DNA of 64,000 nucleotides from Cedecea colo (GTDB lineage: Bacteria > Pseudomonadota > Gammaproteobacteria > Enterobacterales > Enterobacteriaceae): NCBI RefSeq assembly GCF_011808225.1, contig NZ_SOYS01000003.1, positions 124,001 to 188,000 on the forward strand, in the 5' to 3' direction. The notes under the pieces are model-generated. The model did no database searches and was not told the DNA's origin. It saw only the letters and a program-made list of their open reading frames with translations. This document shows positions 42,131-51,460 of the stretch, piece by piece; the stretch's first letter is position 1; each line of letters begins with the position of its first letter. Both the position numbers and the translations under genes were made by a program.

Positions 42131-44521
42131 ATGTTTAAATCAATACGTTTTGGCTTATTAGCTGGCTGCATCGCCGTGGCCTGTCAGGCAAACGCGGCCC
42201 CGGCAGGGGATCTGCCGTTGATGCCCTGGCCGCAGCAGGTCAGCCGCCCGGCGGCGGAAGGCAGCCTGGTGCTGGATAATGCGGTATCGATAAAAATCAG
42301 CGGCGACAGGCTCGAAGGCGCCATAGAAAGCTGGCGCACGCGTATCGCGCAGCAAACCGGCTGGCAGCTTCAACCCGCGCAGGCCAGTCCCTCCAGCCCA
42401 ACCATTGATATTCATATTAATAAAGCTGTCGATCCGCTACCCAGGCTCGGCAGCGATGAGAGCTATGAGCTAAGCGTGACCGCCGATGGGGTCAGGCTAA
42501 CCGCCAACACGCGTTTCGGTGCGATGCGCGGCATGGAAACGTTGCTGCAGCTTATCCAGATCGGACCGCAAAATACTTCCATTCCTTTCGTCGCGATTAA
42601 AGACACGCCGCGCTTTCCGTGGCGCGGCATGCTGCTGGATTCGGCGCGTCACTTTGTGCCGGTTGCGGACATCCTGCGTCAACTGGACGGTATGTCGAGC
42701 GCCAAGTTTAACGTTTTCCACTGGCATCTGACCGACGATCAGGGCTGGCGCTTCGCCTCAACGAAATACCCAAAACTGCAGCAGCTTGCCAGCGACGGGC
42801 AGTTTTATACCCGGACACAGATGAAAGAAGTGGTGCGTTACGCGACAAAACTTGGCATTCGCGTGGTGCCGGAAATAGATCTGCCGGGCCACGCTTCGGC
42901 CATTGCGGTGGCCTATCCGGAACTGATGAGCGCACCTGGGCCGTATCAGATGGAGCGTCACTGGGGCGTGTTGAAACCATTGCTGAACCCCACTAACGAA
43001 GCCGCCTACAAATTTGTCGATACGCTGATCGGCGAACTGACGGCCATCTTCCCTGATGCCTACCTACATATTGGCGGCGATGAGGTAGACGACAGCCACT
43101 GGAAAGAATCCGCTTCGATTCAGTCGTTTATGCAACAGCACAATATTGCGGATACCCACGCGCTGCAAACTTACTTTAATCAACGGCTGGAGAAAATCCT
43201 CGAAAAGCACCATCGGCAGATGATGGGCTGGGATGAGATTTACCATCCCGATCTGCCAAAAAGCATTCTGATCCAGTCCTGGCAAGGACAGGATGCGTTG
43301 GGCGCGGTGGCCGCGAATGGCTATAAAGGCATTCTCTCGACGGGCTTTTACCTCGATCAACCTCAGTCCACGGCTTATCACTATCGCAATGAGATCCTGC
43401 CGCAGGGGTTAAACGGGATCGATCAAATAACTCCTGCTGATAGCGCGCAAAGCTGGTTCTTTACCATGCCGCGCCTGAAAGGCAGCCCCGTTGAGGGCAG
43501 CTTTACGCTGGTGAATAACAAAAGCGGCTGGCGAGGGTTTATCGACTTTAAAGGAAAATCCCGTCGTGCGGTACGTGATATCGAATGGCTGAGCGATCGT
43601 CAGGTAACCTTCACGGTGGATACCTGGATGGGCGAGACTCGTCCGGTGGTCACGGTAGAAAGTGACAAGCTGAGCGGTTATTTCCTGGTGGGCAATGTAC
43701 GCTACCCGGCAACCGGGCAAAAGCTGGATAACGTGCCGGACGGCGTGCGGCCTGTGGTGCCGACGCCGGAACAGATGAAGAATATCCTGGGTGGCGAAGT
43801 CGCGCTGTGGGCGGAAAACGTTTCCTCCGGGCTGATTGATATCAAACTCTGGCCGCGCGCGTTCGCCGTGGCGGAGCGCCTGTGGTCTACGGAAGAGGTG
43901 AAAGACATCGATAATATGTATCAGCGCTTACAGGCGATTGATGCCTGGACGACCGTCTCCGTTGGCCTGCGCCAGCATACCGCTGCCGCACAGCAGATGA
44001 CGCGTCTTGCCGGTACGACGGACATTATGCCGCTGCAGATCCTCGCTCAGGCCGTAGAACCCGCGCAGTATTACACGCGCCAGCATCTGAAGTTTCAGGC
44101 CGGAAATTATCACTACTTCGAACCGCTGAATCGCTTTGCGGATGCGTTAGGCGCGGAAAGTAGCCAGGTGCGCTCCGTCGACAGCTGGGTGGATAAGCTT
44201 ATTGCCGATCCGGAAGACAACAGCAGTGCGGAATCCCTGCGCCATATCTTTGCGCGCTGGCAGAGCAATACGCCTGATGTGCTGGCGCTGATCGACGGCA
44301 ATTATCAACTCAAAGCGCTAAAACCGGTGGCGGAAGGCGTTGATAAGCTGGCGGGAATAGGGCTGCGTTTAACCGATTTGGTGGCCAGGCAGGGTACGCT
44401 AAGCGGCGGTGAGCTGGCGGATATTCAGAAACAGTTCGATGAGGCGGCGCAAACCCAGGATGAAGTGGTTATTGCTGCTGTTTATCCGCTACAGAAATTA
44501 TTGCGGGCGAGTATTAAGTAA
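42131..44521 (+). CDS. GH20 beta-N-acetylhexosaminidase, secreted
   Basis: This 796-residue glycoside hydrolase family 20 enzyme has a signal peptide (cleavage near A22, CQANA-APAG). A GH20b-like domain covers about 28-160, followed by a catalytic barrel. The substrate-assisted catalytic pair is D317-E318 in LHIGGDEVD. Other GH20 stretches are WHLTDDQGWR and PEIDLPGHASA. A beta-rich insertion of roughly 90 residues (about 460-550) interrupts the barrel before GGEVALWAE. It probably releases terminal GlcNAc or GalNAc from chito-oligosaccharides or glycans in the periplasm. The ATG at 42131 follows AAAGGAA; upstream in-frame sequence lacks a signal peptide. Confidence 0.88.
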   Translation: MFKSIRFGLLAGCIAVACQANAAPAGDLPLMPWPQQVSRPAAEGSLVLDNAVSIKISGDRLEGAIESWRTRIAQQTGWQLQPAQASPSSPTIDIHINKAVDPLPRLGSDESYELSVTADGVRLTANTRFGAMRGMETLLQLIQIGPQNTSIPFVAIKDTPRFPWRGMLLDSARHFVPVADILRQLDGMSSAKFNVFHWHLTDDQGWRFASTKYPKLQQLASDGQFYTRTQMKEVVRYATKLGIRVVPEIDLPGHASAIAVAYPELMSAPGPYQMERHWGVLKPLLNPTNEAAYKFVDTLIGELTAIFPDAYLHIGGDEVDDSHWKESASIQSFMQQHNIADTHALQTYFNQRLEKILEKHHRQMMGWDEIYHPDLPKSILIQSWQGQDALGAVAANGYKGILSTGFYLDQPQSTAYHYRNEILPQGLNGIDQITPADSAQSWFFTMPRLKGSPVEGSFTLVNNKSGWRGFIDFKGKSRRAVRDIEWLSDRQVTFTVDTWMGETRPVVTVESDKLSGYFLVGNVRYPATGQKLDNVPDGVRPVVPTPEQMKNILGGEVALWAENVSSGLIDIKLWPRAFAVAERLWSTEEVKDIDNMYQRLQAIDAWTTVSVGLRQHTAAAQQMTRLAGTTDIMPLQILAQAVEPAQYYTRQHLKFQAGNYHYFEPLNRFADALGAESSQVRSVDSWVDKLIADPEDNSSAESLRHIFARWQSNTPDVLALIDGNYQLKALKPVAEGVDKLAGIGLRLTDLVARQGTLSGGELADIQKQFDEAAQTQDEVVIAAVYPLQKLLRASIK

Positions 44522-44540
44522 TTGAAAGCCGCTCTGCAAC

Positions 44541-44568
44541 AAGAAAGGCCGCATCAGCGGCCTTTCTT
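44541..44568. terminator. Bidirectional terminator between the hexosaminidase gene and ridA
   Basis: A 12-bp perfect stem, AAGAAAGGCCGC (44541-44552) with GCGGCCTTTCTT (44557-44568), has an ATCA loop and serves both convergent genes. Confidence 0.85.
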
Positions 44569-44590
44569 GTTTCATCTTCTGCGTAAAAGA

Positions 44591-44980
44591 TTAGCGACGA
44601 ATAGCAATCGCTTCAATTTCAATTTTCACATCTTTCGGCAGACGAGCCACTTCCACACAGGAACGCGCCGGGAACGTTGCTTTGTGCTCGGTGAAGAAGG
44701 CTTCATAGGTGGCGTTTACCGTGGCGAAGTCATTGAGGTCTTTTACGAAAACCGTGGTTTTCACGATATCGCCAACCTTCAGGCCCGCTGCTTCAACGAT
44801 AGCCTGCACGTTTTCAAGAGACTGACGCGCCTGAGCGGCTACGTCATCCGGCACGGTGCCGGTTTTCGGGTCGACCGGGATCTGACCGGAAGTGATAATC
44901 ATGCTGCCCAGGTCAACGCCCTGAACGTATGGACCGATGGCTGCTGGTGCGTTTTCAGTGCTGATGGTACGAGAAGACAT
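44591..44980 (-). CDS. ridA: 2-iminobutanoate/2-iminopropanoate deaminase RidA
   Basis: This 129-residue YjgF/YER057c/UK114 protein hydrolyses reactive enamine/imine intermediates from PLP enzymes. The conserved Arg that binds the substrate carboxylate lies in FPARSCVEVARLP. I chose the ATG at 44980 (MSSRTISTENAPAAIGPY), because AAGGA is 6 nt upstream of it and touches the alternative ATG at 44986. Confidence 0.95.
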   Translation of the reverse strand: MSSRTISTENAPAAIGPYVQGVDLGSMIITSGQIPVDPKTGTVPDDVAAQARQSLENVQAIVEAAGLKVGDIVKTTVFVKDLNDFATVNATYEAFFTEHKATFPARSCVEVARLPKDVKIEIEAIAIRR

Positions 44981-45002
44981 TTTCATTCCTTATCTAATTT
45001 CG

Positions 45003-45068
45003 GCGGATAAGCTGCGCGTCACCCGCCACTATTTGAGCGGTGGATGACGCAGACGCTTATCCAGCCTA
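45003..45068. repeat. REP/BIME-type palindromic element between ridA and pyrI
   Basis: GGATAAGC (45005-45012) pairs with GCTTATCC (45055-45062), and inner GCGTCA (45016-45021) pairs with TGACGC (45045-45050). The unit GACGCTTATCCAGCCTAC resembles classic enterobacterial REP sequences in inverted pair arrangement. Confidence 0.7.
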
Positions 45069-45120
45069 CAAATAAAACAGCTCCAGCCCATTATAGGGAC
45101 GAGAGCTTAGGCGGCAATGG

Positions 45121-45582
45121 TTAATCCGCCAGCACCACATGGTGAGCGAATTCCTTCTCGCAATACTTACACTTCAGGCTAATATTTTCGCCGCGCTTTT
45201 TCACCGCGAATGAGGAGTAAACCGGCTCGCTGCGGCTGATGCAGTTGCTGTTCGGACAAACCAGCACTTTTTCGATGCGTTCAGGCAAAGCAGGACGGCT
45301 TTTGCCGACCACTTCATATTCGTCGATACGGTTAACGGTGGCGTGCGGCGCGTACAGCGCCAGCTGGTTTACCTGCTCGTCGGTGAGGAAAGTGTTCTCA
45401 ATTTTAATCAGGTCCTTGCGGCCCTGCTCGCGGGAGGGCAGGTTCAGGCCGATGGTGATACGTTGCTCGGTTTCGGTCAGCTGAAACAGCGTCAGCAGCT
45501 TAAAGCCTACCTGCGCCGGGATATGGTCGATAACCGTGCCGCGCTTAATGGCTTCAACCTGTAATTTGTTATCGTGCGTCAT
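45121..45582 (-). CDS. pyrI: Aspartate carbamoyltransferase regulatory chain PyrI
   Basis: This 153-residue regulatory subunit has the exact family length. The C-terminal zinc site is formed by C109 and C114 (CPNSNC) and C138 and C141 (CKYC). The N-terminal domain binds CTP, UTP and ATP. It follows pyrB with a 16-bp gap, so both chains come from one attenuated operon. Confidence 0.96.
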   Translation of the reverse strand: MTHDNKLQVEAIKRGTVIDHIPAQVGFKLLTLFQLTETEQRITIGLNLPSREQGRKDLIKIENTFLTDEQVNQLALYAPHATVNRIDEYEVVGKSRPALPERIEKVLVCPNSNCISRSEPVYSSFAVKKRGENISLKCKYCEKEFAHHVVLAD

Positions 45583-45598
45583 CTCTTTTTCCTCTCAC

Positions 45599-46531
45599 TT
45601 AAGCCAGTTCGCGATTCAACACCAGCGCCAGCAGCGCCTGGCGAGCAAAAATGCCGTTGCCTGCCTGCTGGAAATACCAGGCGTGAGGCGTTTTATCCAC
45701 ATCGGTGGTGATTTCATCCACGCGCGGCAGCGGGTGCAGGACTTTCATATTTTCGCGGGCGCCTGCCAGGTCTGCCGCACGCAGCACAAACTGGGCTTTT
45801 ACGTTGGCGTATTCAGACGGGTCGAGGCGCTCTTTCTGCACGCGGGTCATGTACAGAATATCCAGCCCGGTCACCACGTCGTCGATGGCTTCGTGGCAGC
45901 TCCACTCAATCCCTTTCTCATCCAGCATATCGAGAATGTACTTCGGCATGGCTAATGCATTCGGCGCGATAAAGTAGAAACGGTTGCCGCTGAATTTCGC
46001 CAGCGCCTGCGCCAGGGAATGCACGGTGCGGCCGTACTTCAGATCGCCAACCATCGCGATATGCAGGTTTTCCAGGCGCCCCTGCGTTTCCTGGATAGTA
46101 AACAGGTCGAGCAGCGTTTGGGTTGGATGCTGGTTCGCACCGTCGCCCGCGTTCAAAATCGGCACGCTGCCGGAAAATTCAGTCGCCAGACGAGCCGCAC
46201 CTTCCTGCGGGTGACGCATCACAATGGCGTCGACGTAGGTGCTGATAACGGAAATGGTATCCGCCAGCGTTTCGCCTTTTTTGCCAAGCGAGGTGTTGCT
46301 GCTATCGGAGAAGCCTACAACGGATGCGCCCAGGCGGTGAATGGACGTTTCGAACGAGAGACGGGTGCGCGTAGAAGCCTCAAAGAAACAGCTGGCGATA
46401 ACTTTGTGCTTTAACAGCTCGGGCTGCGGGTTCGCTTTCAGTTTTGCCGCGGTAGACAGCACCAGTTCAAGCTCTTCACGGCTGAGATCGTTTATGGAAA
46501 TGATATGTTTTTGATATAGCGGGTTAGCCAT
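45599..46531 (-). CDS. pyrB: Aspartate carbamoyltransferase catalytic chain PyrB
   Basis: This 310-residue enzyme catalyses the committed step of pyrimidine synthesis. The carbamoyl phosphate motif STRTR is at 53-57 (Met counted), and HPLPRVDEI is near the C-terminus. The start at 46531 ([20 protein letters not shown]) is canonical; 15 in-frame codons upstream overlap the attenuator. Its ATG overlaps the stop codon of the pyrL leader. Confidence 0.96.
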   Translation of the reverse strand: MANPLYQKHIISINDLSREELELVLSTAAKLKANPQPELLKHKVIASCFFEASTRTRLSFETSIHRLGASVVGFSDSSNTSLGKKGETLADTISVISTYVDAIVMRHPQEGAARLATEFSGSVPILNAGDGANQHPTQTLLDLFTIQETQGRLENLHIAMVGDLKYGRTVHSLAQALAKFSGNRFYFIAPNALAMPKYILDMLDEKGIEWSCHEAIDDVVTGLDILYMTRVQKERLDPSEYANVKAQFVLRAADLAGARENMKVLHPLPRVDEITTDVDKTPHAWYFQQAGNGIFARQALLALVLNRELA

Positions 46532-46676
46532 GTTTATCTCCTGTTCTCGGGCGTCGGGCAAAAAAAGGCCCCTCAACGAGGGGCCTTTGGAATTGATTGC
46601 AGCAACGGAAAGAAAAACGAGGCGCGTCGTCTTTCAGACGACGAAGTGTGGCAGTTTTTTCAACACACTGAACCAT
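46524..46676 (-). CDS. pyrL: pyrBI operon leader peptide
   Basis: This 50-residue leader starts [20 protein letters not shown], sharing MVQCV with E. coli PyrL (44 residues). Translation through the attenuator region couples ribosome position to UTP-sensitive RNA polymerase pausing. The leader reading frame crosses the whole terminator hairpin and ends at 46524, 8 bp into pyrB, so leader and pyrB translation overlap. A good ribosome binding site (GGGAGGAAG) precedes it. Confidence 0.85.
   Translation of the reverse strand: MVQCVEKTATLRRLKDDAPRFSFRCCNQFQRPLVEGPFFARRPRTGDKHG
46560..46588 (-). terminator. UTP-sensitive attenuator of pyrBI
   Basis: On the minus strand a stem AAAGGCCCCTC/GAGGGGCCTTT with a GTT loop is followed by seven T residues, ending about 30 bp before pyrB. 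An upstream pause hairpin (46625-46632 with 46636-46643) and a T-rich tract (46609-46616) complete the expected attenuation layout. Confidence 0.85.
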
Positions 46677-46701
46677 GCTTCCTCCCGGCAAATTGTGGCG
46701 C

Positions 46702-46729
46702 ATTATACTCGCGTGTATGCACACTTCAA
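46702..46729 (-). promoter_or_regulatory. Sigma70 promoter of pyrLBI
   Basis: On the minus strand the -35 TTGAAG (46729-46724) and -10 TATAAT (46707-46702) are separated by 16 bp, about 25 bp before the pyrL start codon. Confidence 0.75.
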
Positions 46730-46847
46730 GCGGTAAATTTCCACAGCTATGCAATCAGGCGAGGTTGAACCTTCTTTGGCGATAAATATGCGTTAGCACA
46801 GGTTTCGGTGAAAAAGCCGTGGCGATGAAAAGCGAAGTTTCGTATAA

Positions 46848-47342
<495 letters not shown>

Positions 47343-47345
47343 GCC

Positions 47346-47524
47346 GGCATTACCCTCATCCTGGCCCTTTCCTCAAAAGGAGAGGGAACTGACCGGAAAC
47401 GCTTGTTTCATCCTCGTCCCGGAGGGACAGGAGCCAGCCTGAGATACTTATTTCTTCTGAGCAGGAACCAGCCTGAGAGACTTATTTCTCCCTCGCCCCT
47501 GTGGGGAGAGGGCCGGAGTGAGAA
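47346..47524. repeat. CCCTC-type intergenic repeat element between tabA and argI
   Basis: The left end CCCTCATCCTGGCCC and right end GGGCCGGAGTGAG form an imperfect long inverted repeat, with a second stem CCCCTGTGGGG near the right end. Inside, a 28-bp segment is directly repeated with two mismatches (47428-47455 and 47462-47489, period 34 bp). The same family occurs at 58888-59084. Confidence 0.65.
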
Positions 47525-47527
47525 GCA

Positions 47528-48532
47528 TTATTTAACCAGCGTCGCTACCATTACCGCCTTAATGGTGTGCATGCGGTTTTCCGCCTGATCGAATACCGCG
47601 CTGCATGGCGATTCAAACACCTCATCCGTGACTTCCATTCCGCCCTGCAAGCCATACTGTTCCGCCATCTGTTTGCCGAGCGTCGTCTGGTCATCGTGGA
47701 AAGCCGGTAGACAATGCAGGAATTTGACCTGCGGATTACCCGTAAGCTTCAGCATGGCGCTGTTCACCTGATAAGCGCGCAGCAGCGCGATGCGTTCAGC
47801 CCATTTTTCTTTGGCCTCGCCCATAGATACCCACACGTCGGTATAAATAAAGTCCGCGCCTTTCACGCCGACAGCAACATCTTCGGTCAGGGTGATTTTG
47901 CCGCCGGTTTGTGCAGCCAGCGACTGGCATTCGGCTACCAGTTTTTCATCCGGCCAGCAGGCTTTTGGCGCGACAAGGCGGAGATCCAGCCCGGCCAGCG
48001 CGGCGGCTTCCAGCATGGAGTTACCCATGTTGTTACGGGCATCGCCGGTATAGACCAGCGTCATCTCGTTTAATGCTTTGCCGGGCAGATGTTCCTGCAT
48101 GGTCAGCAAATCGGCCAGCAACTGCGTGGGATGGAATTCATTAGTCAGACCGTTCCATACCGGCACACCGGCAAATTCAGCCAGGGTTTCGACAATTTGC
48201 TGGCCGTAACCGCGATACTGAATGCCGTCGTACATTCTGCCCAGCACGCGGGCGGTATCCTTAATTGATTCTTTATGCCCAATCTGGCTACCGCTTGGGC
48301 CGAGATACGTGACGCGAGCGCCCTGGTCATAAGCGGCAACTTCGAAAGAGCATCTTGTACGGGTTGAGTCTTTTTCGAAGATGAGCGCGATGTTTTTACC
48401 GGCAAGTAGCTGAGTTTCCATGTCTTTTTTCTTATCGGCCTTGAGCTTTGCGGAAAGGGCTAATAATTCATGCAGCTGCGCAGGGGTAAAATCCAGTAAT
48501 TTAAGAAAGTGCTTTTGATAAAGGTGACTCAT
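47528..48532 (-). CDS. argI: Ornithine carbamoyltransferase ArgI
   Basis: This 334-residue enzyme of arginine synthesis has carbamoyl phosphate motif STRTR at 56-60, HPTQ in the middle, and HCLPAF with the ornithine-binding cysteine. It has the full family length. The promoter region carries two strong ARG boxes, so ArgR repression is expected. It is divergent from rraB, as in E. coli. Confidence 0.96.
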   Translation of the reverse strand: MSHLYQKHFLKLLDFTPAQLHELLALSAKLKADKKKDMETQLLAGKNIALIFEKDSTRTRCSFEVAAYDQGARVTYLGPSGSQIGHKESIKDTARVLGRMYDGIQYRGYGQQIVETLAEFAGVPVWNGLTNEFHPTQLLADLLTMQEHLPGKALNEMTLVYTGDARNNMGNSMLEAAALAGLDLRLVAPKACWPDEKLVAECQSLAAQTGGKITLTEDVAVGVKGADFIYTDVWVSMGEAKEKWAERIALLRAYQVNSAMLKLTGNPQVKFLHCLPAFHDDQTTLGKQMAEQYGLQGGMEVTDEVFESPCSAVFDQAENRMHTIKAVMVATLVK

Positions 48533-48559
48533 CTTTTCCTCACATGGCTCATGCCACTT

Positions 48560-48598
48560 ATTGAATTAAAATTCAATTTATATGTATGAATATTCATT
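48560..48598. promoter_or_regulatory. Tandem ARG boxes (ArgR operator) for argI
   Basis: Box 1 ATTGAATTAAAATTCAAT (48560-48577) matches the 18-bp ArgR consensus at every constrained position. Box 2 (48581-48598, TATGTATGAATATTCATT) follows after a 3-bp spacer, the standard arrangement for an ArgR hexamer. Confidence 0.85.
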
Positions 48599-48696
48599 TG
48601 CAACCCCCGCGCCGCAAATCTTTCGCGGGAAAGGTGGAGGCAAACCGATGCGTGTGTGAAAATAGAAGTATCTGCCGACACATTGAGGAAAGGGCC

Positions 48697-49122
48697 ATGG
48701 CAAATCCAGAACTGCTGGAAGAGCAACGCGAAGAAACGCGTTTGATTATTGAAGAATTACTGGAAGATGGCAGCGATCCGGATGCGCTGTACACCATCGA
48801 ACATCACCTTTCTGCAGACGACTTCGAAACCCTGGAAAAAGCAGCGGTTGAAGCCTTCAAAATGGGTTATGAAGTCACCGACCCGGAAGAGCTTGAGGTG
48901 GAAGAGGGTGATACCGTCATCTGCTGCGACGTGCTGAGCGAATGCGCCCTGAAAGCGGAACTGCTGGACGAGCAGGTTGAACAGCTGCTGAACCTCGCCG
49001 AGAAATTTGGCGTGGAATACGACGGCTGGGGCACCTACTACGAAGATCCGAACGGCGAAGAAGGCGAAGACGACGAAGAAGAAGATTACGTGGACGAAGA
49101 CGACGACGGCGTGCGTCACTGA
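48697..49122 (+). CDS. rraB: RNase E activity inhibitor RraB
   Basis: This 141-residue, very acidic protein binds RNase E and changes degradosome activity. The start at 48697 ([20 protein letters not shown]) follows GAGGAAAGGG; the longer frame from 48586 covers the argI operator. The C-terminal tail is a run of Asp and Glu ([19 protein letters not shown]), slightly longer than in E. coli (138 residues). A stem follows at 49132-49154. Confidence 0.94.
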   Translation: MANPELLEEQREETRLIIEELLEDGSDPDALYTIEHHLSADDFETLEKAAVEAFKMGYEVTDPEELEVEEGDTVICCDVLSECALKAELLDEQVEQLLNLAEKFGVEYDGWGTYYEDPNGEEGEDDEEEDYVDEDDDGVRH

Positions 49123-49130
49123 TCCTTCCC

Positions 49131-49158
49131 GTGCAGCGGCTCCCCGCCGCTGCATTTC
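49131..49158 (+). terminator. Hairpin after rraB
   Basis: TGCAGCGGC (49132-49140) pairs with GCCGCTGCA (49146-49154) around TCCCC, followed by TTTCTG. It is a moderate intrinsic terminator between rraB and miaE. Confidence 0.55.
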
Positions 49159-49180
49159 TGTCAGCCGCGAATACTCAATC

Positions 49181-49945
49181 ATGAATTACCCCGAACTGCT
49201 TTCCCCGGTCCTGAATTTTCTGCACTGCCCGACGCCCGAGGCGTGGATTGTCAAAGCCCGCGCGCCGGAATATCTGCCTTTGTTGCTCACCGATCATATG
49301 GTTTGCGAACTCAAAGCGGCACAAACGGCCATGCTGCTGATCCGTAAATACGTCGCCGATAAGTCCAGCGCTCAGGCGTTGCTGGCCTGGCTAAGACCCT
49401 ATGAAGATTTTGCTTTCCGCGAGGGCGCTGAGCCGGACTTTATCGCGCTGCATAAAGGCCTGAGCAAAAGCGTGATGCCAAAAACGCGCACGGTCTGGGG
49501 ACAGGCGCTGATCGACAGCATGGTTTTGCTTATCAAAGAAGAGCTGCATCATTTCTGGCAGGTGCGCGAGCTAATGATTGCCCGTAACATCCCCTATGTG
49601 AAAATTACCGCCAGCCGCTATGCCAAAGGCATGCTGAGCGAAGTGCGGACCCATGAACCGGTAACGCTCGTCGACAAGCTTATCTGCGGCGCTTATATCG
49701 AGGCCCGCTCATGCGAGCGGTTTGCTGCTTTAGCTCCGCATCTGGATTGCGAACTGCAGAAGTTTTATTTATCGCTGCTGCGCTCAGAAGCGCGCCACTA
49801 TCAGGACTATTTAGCGCTGGCAGAACTTATCGCGGGCGGGGATATCAGCGACCGGGTGCGCTTTTTTGGTGAAGTAGAAGCGGCGTTAATTTCAGGGCCC
49901 GATGAAGAATTCCGTTTTCACAGCGGGGTACCCAACGCTATTTAA
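49181..49945 (+). CDS. miaE: tRNA-(ms2io6A)-hydroxylase MiaE
   Basis: This 254-residue non-heme di-iron hydroxylase converts ms2i6A37 to ms2io6A37 in tRNAs. Two ExxH iron motifs are visible (EELHHFW and SEARHYQDY). It closely matches Salmonella MiaE, including the end FRFHSGVP. E. coli K-12 lacks the gene, which is one reason I exclude E. coli. The start at 49181 (MNYPELLSPVLNFLHCPTPE) is chosen over the long upstream frame. The next gene follows after 12 bp. Confidence 0.95.
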   Translation: MNYPELLSPVLNFLHCPTPEAWIVKARAPEYLPLLLTDHMVCELKAAQTAMLLIRKYVADKSSAQALLAWLRPYEDFAFREGAEPDFIALHKGLSKSVMPKTRTVWGQALIDSMVLLIKEELHHFWQVRELMIARNIPYVKITASRYAKGMLSEVRTHEPVTLVDKLICGAYIEARSCERFAALAPHLDCELQKFYLSLLRSEARHYQDYLALAELIAGGDISDRVRFFGEVEAALISGPDEEFRFHSGVPNAI

Positions 49946-49957
49946 GAAGGATAATTA

Positions 49958-50782
49958 ATGAACTGGACTCACGTAATTCTTGCAGGCTATATCGGCGCGG
50001 TGATTGCCGCCGTGGTGGGCGTTGCCCGTAAAAAAGGTTGGATCGGCAAAGTGGCCGCATTGGTTATCGCGGCTGTTGCCATCGTGGCGTGGAATATAAT
50101 TGATGTTAACTATCTCATTCCGCGCGACAGTAAGAACGCGATACAGACGCAAATCGGTCAGCTTGATGAAGCTTTCGATAAGATGCCGGTTTATCAGGTG
50201 ATGAAAGAACACCAGCCCGCGCTCTTTGCGTCTGTTCGCCAGCGGGCGCTAACGCTGTATCAAGAAGGGAAAACGGAGCAGGAGGTCATCGATGCCGTTC
50301 AGCCGCAGATCCTTGAGTTCCAGGCGAAGCAGTTGCAGCATGCATCCGATGCAAACGTAGTGGCCTATATGCAAATCAATATGCAACAAACCGCAATGGT
50401 GCAAAAAGCCAGTGATGACGAATGCTTCCGTTTCCTGTTCCCGGCGGTGAAGGGCGGCGTTAATGCGGCGCGTATTATTCCGCGAGAAGTAACTTTACGT
50501 CGTATAGAAGTCGATACAGAAATGCTGCGCTCGGCTTTTAGCGCGGACAAACATACCGTGACTACCGAAGAGCGTGAGCAGGCCCGGCGCGATATCCAGC
50601 CGATTGTTCAGCAACTGGTTAAACAATACGGACAGGATATGCAGCTGATGGCAGATCCGCACAAAGCCGTGGGCAAAGAAGCCGTGGCGTGCAATCTGGT
50701 GCAGGATTTATGGCGAAATGTCATGCTGTTGCCGCCGCAGAAAGCCGCTGCAATTATTCGTCTGTCGGTGGCGACTCAATAG
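49958..50782 (+). CDS. Unrecognised membrane-anchored protein
   Basis: This is a 274-residue protein I do not recognise. Two hydrophobic segments at about 6-22 and 32-52 form an N-terminal hairpin or anchor. The remaining 220 residues are soluble, mainly helical and rich in Gln, Glu, Arg and Ala (for example EREQARRDIQPIVQQLVKQYG). Three cysteines are in the soluble part. It starts 12 bp after miaE with AAGGA 8 nt upstream of the ATG, so the two are probably co-transcribed. Codon use looks like its neighbours. No catalytic motif is evident. Confidence 0.8.
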   Translation: MNWTHVILAGYIGAVIAAVVGVARKKGWIGKVAALVIAAVAIVAWNIIDVNYLIPRDSKNAIQTQIGQLDEAFDKMPVYQVMKEHQPALFASVRQRALTLYQEGKTEQEVIDAVQPQILEFQAKQLQHASDANVVAYMQINMQQTAMVQKASDDECFRFLFPAVKGGVNAARIIPREVTLRRIEVDTEMLRSAFSADKHTVTTEEREQARRDIQPIVQQLVKQYGQDMQLMADPHKAVGKEAVACNLVQDLWRNVMLLPPQKAAAIIRLSVATQ

Positions 50783-50788
50783 GTTATA

Positions 50789-50819
50789 TCAGGCGGATAG
50801 CGTTGCGCTTATCCGCCAG
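50789..50819. repeat. REP-like palindrome between the unrecognised gene and yjgM
   Basis: GGCGGATA (50792-50799) pairs with TATCCGCC (50810-50817) around a GCGTTGCGCT core, resembling a single enterobacterial REP unit at the end of two convergent genes. Confidence 0.65.
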
Positions 50820-50823
50820 CGTA

Positions 50824-51339
50824 TTAAAGCGCTTTCAGCATCCTGACTTCGCAGTCCACATGCCCGGTACAGCCGAGAGGCTCTGAAATGTGCTCGAAGC
50901 CCAGGCGCTCATACAGCGCGATGGCTTCGGTCAGAAAAGCGGTTGTCTCCAGGTAGCAACGTGTAAACCCCTGCTCGCGGGCAAAGTCCATTGCCTGGAG
51001 CGCCAGACGCTTCGCCAGACCTTTTCCGCGCACCACCGGCAGGAAATACATCTTCTGCAGTTCGCAGATATCGGGTTCGCTACAGGACAAAGGCGCCACG
51101 CCGCCGCCGCCAACGACTTTACCTTCCAGCTCAACAATCCAATAAGCGTGACCAGGTTTGCTGTAGAGCTGATAAAGCTCATCCAGATTAGGATCCGCCA
51201 CGGTATAGCCTTTATCGGCGGTTAAGCCGTATTCAGCGGATACTTCGCGGATCACGCAGGCGATCGCAGGATTGTCATGGGCGGAAATCCTGCGCAGGGC
51301 AAGATCAACCGGAGCAGCAATGTTCATCATTTGACTCAT
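50824..51339 (-). CDS. yjgM: GNAT-family N-acetyltransferase YjgM
   Basis: This 171-residue GNAT enzyme has motif [21 protein letters not shown] and the conserved [11 protein letters not shown] end found in E. coli YjgM (167 residues). The physiological substrate is not certain. The ATG at 51339 has only a weak Shine-Dalgarno; the ATGs at codons 4 and 5 are alternatives closer to the E. coli start. E. coli yjgN, which normally sits next to it, is absent. Confidence 0.88.
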   Translation of the reverse strand: MSQMMNIAAPVDLALRRISAHDNPAIACVIREVSAEYGLTADKGYTVADPNLDELYQLYSKPGHAYWIVELEGKVVGGGGVAPLSCSEPDICELQKMYFLPVVRGKGLAKRLALQAMDFAREQGFTRCYLETTAFLTEAIALYERLGFEHISEPLGCTGHVDCEVRMLKAL

Positions 51340-51414
51340 GATTCTTTGGGGACATAGGGCGAGTTAATAGCACTCCATGGAAAAGGGTGCAAGCGAGGAT
51401 CTTTCAAGCATTCA

Positions 51415-51441
51415 TAAAAAAGCCGGGAGTATTCCCGGCTT
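51415..51441 (-). terminator. Terminator of valS
   Basis: On the minus strand AGCCGGGA and TCCCGGCT (51440-51433 and 51428-51421) pair around ATAC, followed by TTTTT. It lies 20 bp past the valS stop. Confidence 0.85.
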
Positions 51442-51460
51442 GTCAGGAGCAGCGGCTCGA

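Noticed and set aside
45693-45701. A third perfect DnaA 9-mer, inside pyrB coding sequence
   Set aside because: It is a single isolated site within a conserved coding region; one such match is expected by chance in this length.
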